The notes below the pieces were generated by a model. The model saw only the letters and a list, made by a program, of their open reading frames with translations. It was not told where the DNA came from and searched no databases. A DNA stretch of 64,000 nucleotides from Agapetus fuscipes (taxonomy: Eukaryota > Arthropoda > Insecta > Trichoptera > Glossosomatidae), in the NCBI GenBank assembly GCA_951799405.1, contig OX637359.1, positions 9,234,201 through 9,298,200 on the forward strand. The letters are read 5' to 3'. Shown piece after piece: positions 62,500 to 64,000 of this stretch. Positions within the stretch are counted from its first letter, which is position 1. Every line of letters starts with the position of its first letter. Both the position numbers and the translations under genes were made by a program.

Positions 62500-62690
62500 G
62501 TTGATCTGTTAACACAGTGAAAGTCCATTTTTATAAATATTTAAAAATATAAATGGTTAAACATTGTTTTAATTCACTTTATTTTACTTGTTTATGCTCG
62601 AATATTTTCGCCTAATGAGGCATCTTCAAGAGCAGAATGGTTACAAATATATTTTTATAAAATAATTTTCAAAACAATTTTCAAAACAAC
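62500..62690 (-). repeat. Penelope-like end, family P4, inverted
   Basis: Terminal motif GTTAACACAGTGAAAGTCCA at about 62510, AACATTGTTTTAATTCACTT, then the core. Mirror of 32380-32560. Confidence 0.65.
62596..62633 (-). ncRNA. hammerhead ribozyme-like core (P4)
   Basis: On the minus strand: helix I GCTC/GAGC, core TTGAAGA (C3 changed to U, G8 kept), unpaired T, helix II GCC/GGC around TCATTA, GAA, palindrome AATATT, C. Nearly identical to 32393-32430, but the two differ at core positions 3 and 4. Confidence 0.55.
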
Positions 62691-62694
62691 TTTT

Positions 62695-63315
62695 TTTCTT
62701 TTTTTCAAAACAAAAGCAAAGTTCATAGACAAAAAATTTTAAGATTCAAAAATGCATTAGTGTTAGGTATAATGAAATTAAAAAATTTAATACAATAAAA
62801 ATAAAATATGTTAGTTAAATAAAAATAATAATAATAATAACAAATAAAAAACAAAATTATTGCAATATTGGTGAAACATAGGGAATCTGCACATTCACTA
62901 AGTCTTGATTTTTATTTTTGTAGATTTCCAACGCAAATTAATTATTAATTAAATTAATTATATTAATTTTTTTTAAATATATTATTATTATTATTATTAT
63001 CATCATCATCACTATCATCCACATCACCACGCTTGCTATCATTTCACACCTGCGATCAACGCACCCCCAAATAGCAATCAATAAAACCCAAAAACACAAA
63101 ATTCCATTTCGAATCCATTCAGCCCCGGCCGCGATATAAAGGATAAACGATAATAATTCAGTTCGGTGGGGATGTAACGTAATATTTTTGATGTAATCCC
63201 CCCAATCTGGCCGACTCCCCCTTTTTTACCACCTTTCCCCCCCCCCCTTTTTTGCTCCATTTTACTTTTGCCTAGTTAACCCCATACTCCATTTTTTTTC
63301 ACCTTTATTCGACTA
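62695..63315. other. AT-rich stretch with microsatellites
   Basis: AAT repeats near 62820-62845, ATT then ATC repeats at 62983-63022, and a C/T-rich tract at 63195-63245. No genes. Confidence 0.5.
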
Positions 63316-63319
63316 ATAC

Positions 63320-63460
63320 ATTGATGTGTGAAGCTGACCCACATGCTGTTAAATTTTTAATTTTTACCAATGCCTTCTCGGTTCCAGGGAAAGGCGGCAG
63401 GAGTTGTAAGGTTGATGTTCATGTGAAGTATGATTATTTTTGTGAGTACACTTGCAGCAT
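63320..63460 (+). repeat. T1 LINE 3' end, partial
   Basis: GTGAAGCTGACCCACATGCT and GTTCCAGGGAAAGGCGGCAG. Confidence 0.6.
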
Positions 63461-63554
63461 GTGTAAAAACAGATTCCCGCTTTTTTATCATCTTTCCACA
63501 CCAGTTGTGCATTTGCTGTGGGTCTTTCTGACACTTGCATATATTCGGGTAAGT

Positions 63555-63725
63555 TTGCGCTTACAAATTCTGTATGTGTACTTAGAAATTAAAATCCAAA
63601 CCTCAAATGAACATGAACCCTGCAATTTTTGCCGACCTTCCCTGAAACAGGGGTGATATTGGCAAAGTGAACCTTATTTTACAGTATGAGTAGTCAGCCT
63701 CATACCAACCTATAAGTCAAGGAAT
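63555..63725 (-). repeat. T1 LINE 3' end
   Basis: TTTGCGCTTACAAATTCTGT to CATACCAACCTATAAGTCAA. Confidence 0.8.
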
Positions 63726-63764
63726 ACAAATAATAATGATGCTTTGAAGAAATACTCGTATAAG

Positions 63765-63900
63765 GGGCGCTGAGCTAACCAGTACAAAAGTTAACTGTGA
63801 ACTAAATGTGAGTGAATCCTTAAATTATATTGATCGTAGTTTTATTAAATTGAACCCAATTAAATCGTAATGTTACATTTTCTGCTGGGTTCTTATTTTA
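63765..63900 (-). repeat. LTR-B-like sequence, inverted
   Basis: On the minus strand GGGTTCAATTTAATAAAACT, GGATTCACTCACATTTAGTT and CAGTTAACTTTTGTACTGGT match 22440-22600 and 53155-53345. Confidence 0.4.
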
Positions 63901-64000
63901 ATTAACAATTCCATAATTTATTTTTACAGAATTTATTTTTCACAATTTATTTCACAACTTGACAATCACAGTTTATAGGTGTCACTTAAAGCGAATTGCT

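Noticed and set aside
62983..63022. ATT/ATC microsatellite as a LINE tail
   Set aside because: No recognisable LINE or SINE 3' end adjoins it, so it is recorded only as a microsatellite.
1..64000. CRISPR arrays or bacterial operons
   Set aside because: No direct repeats with regular spacers, no ribosome-binding sites or compact gene order; the content is entirely eukaryotic repeats.

Overview
The window looks like repeat-dense intergenic DNA from an animal nuclear genome, most likely an arthropod and plausibly an insect. It is AT-rich and I could not recognise one host exon, rRNA or functional tRNA gene. Everything I can name is a mobile element or its debris: Penelope-like elements (PLEs), non-LTR retrotransposons, tRNA-derived SINEs, hAT and Harbinger-like DNA transposons, MITEs and solo-LTR-like sequences. 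The species cannot be fixed from this sequence alone.

Layout: 1-9 kb is dominated by fold-back (inverted-repeat) PLE ends and two MITE families. 9-20 kb holds two related solo-LTR-like sequences, many short 3' ends of one LINE family (called T1 here), a Harbinger-like MITE and the first tRNA SINEs. 20-33 kb is a mosaic of SINEs, T1 ends, MITEs and LINE C-terminal fragments, including a three-level nest at 21.2-22.1 kb. At 33.4-37 kb a PLE fold-back is split by a 2.9-kb hAT-like insertion, which holds a T1 end that is itself split by a 1.28-kb hAT; the right PLE arm keeps a readable piece of GIY-YIG endonuclease. At 43.3-44.7 kb is the longest T1 copy, which links the common dispersed repeat to a LINE reverse transcriptase. 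At 44.9-49.5 kb lies an almost full-length Jockey-like LINE inserted inside a tRNA SINE. 50-64 kb contains further LINE ends, SINEs, PLE ends and a purine-rich degenerate repeat at 55.7-56.7 kb.

The most interesting signal is RNA-level. At least 19 sites on both strands, in several families with otherwise different sequence, show one architecture: a short helix I, a CUGANGA-like core, one unpaired base, helix II, GAA, a short palindromic or near-palindromic helix III ending in U, a cleavage-site base that is never G, then the other side of helix I. This is the hammerhead ribozyme core in the compact form expected to work as a dimer. Hammerheads are known from Penelope-like retroelements, and the GIY-YIG fragment at 36.5-36.9 kb supports PLE origin. 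One family carries C3-to-U together with G8-to-A in all four copies, which would turn the known C3-G8 pair into U3-A8. The two arms of another element differ by a compensated change in helix I.

The elements depend on one another. SINEs with tRNA-like heads carry tails resembling LINE 3' ends, and non-autonomous PLE and hAT/MITE sequences need proteins encoded elsewhere. Within the window only the Jockey-like LINE is close to coding-competent (one A-tract frameshift in ORF1, one stop codon in ORF2). Family names T1, T2, P1-P6, SINE1-3, M1-M6, LTR-A and LTR-B are my working labels, not database names. Repeat boundaries are generally good to about 10-30 bases unless a target-site duplication is stated.
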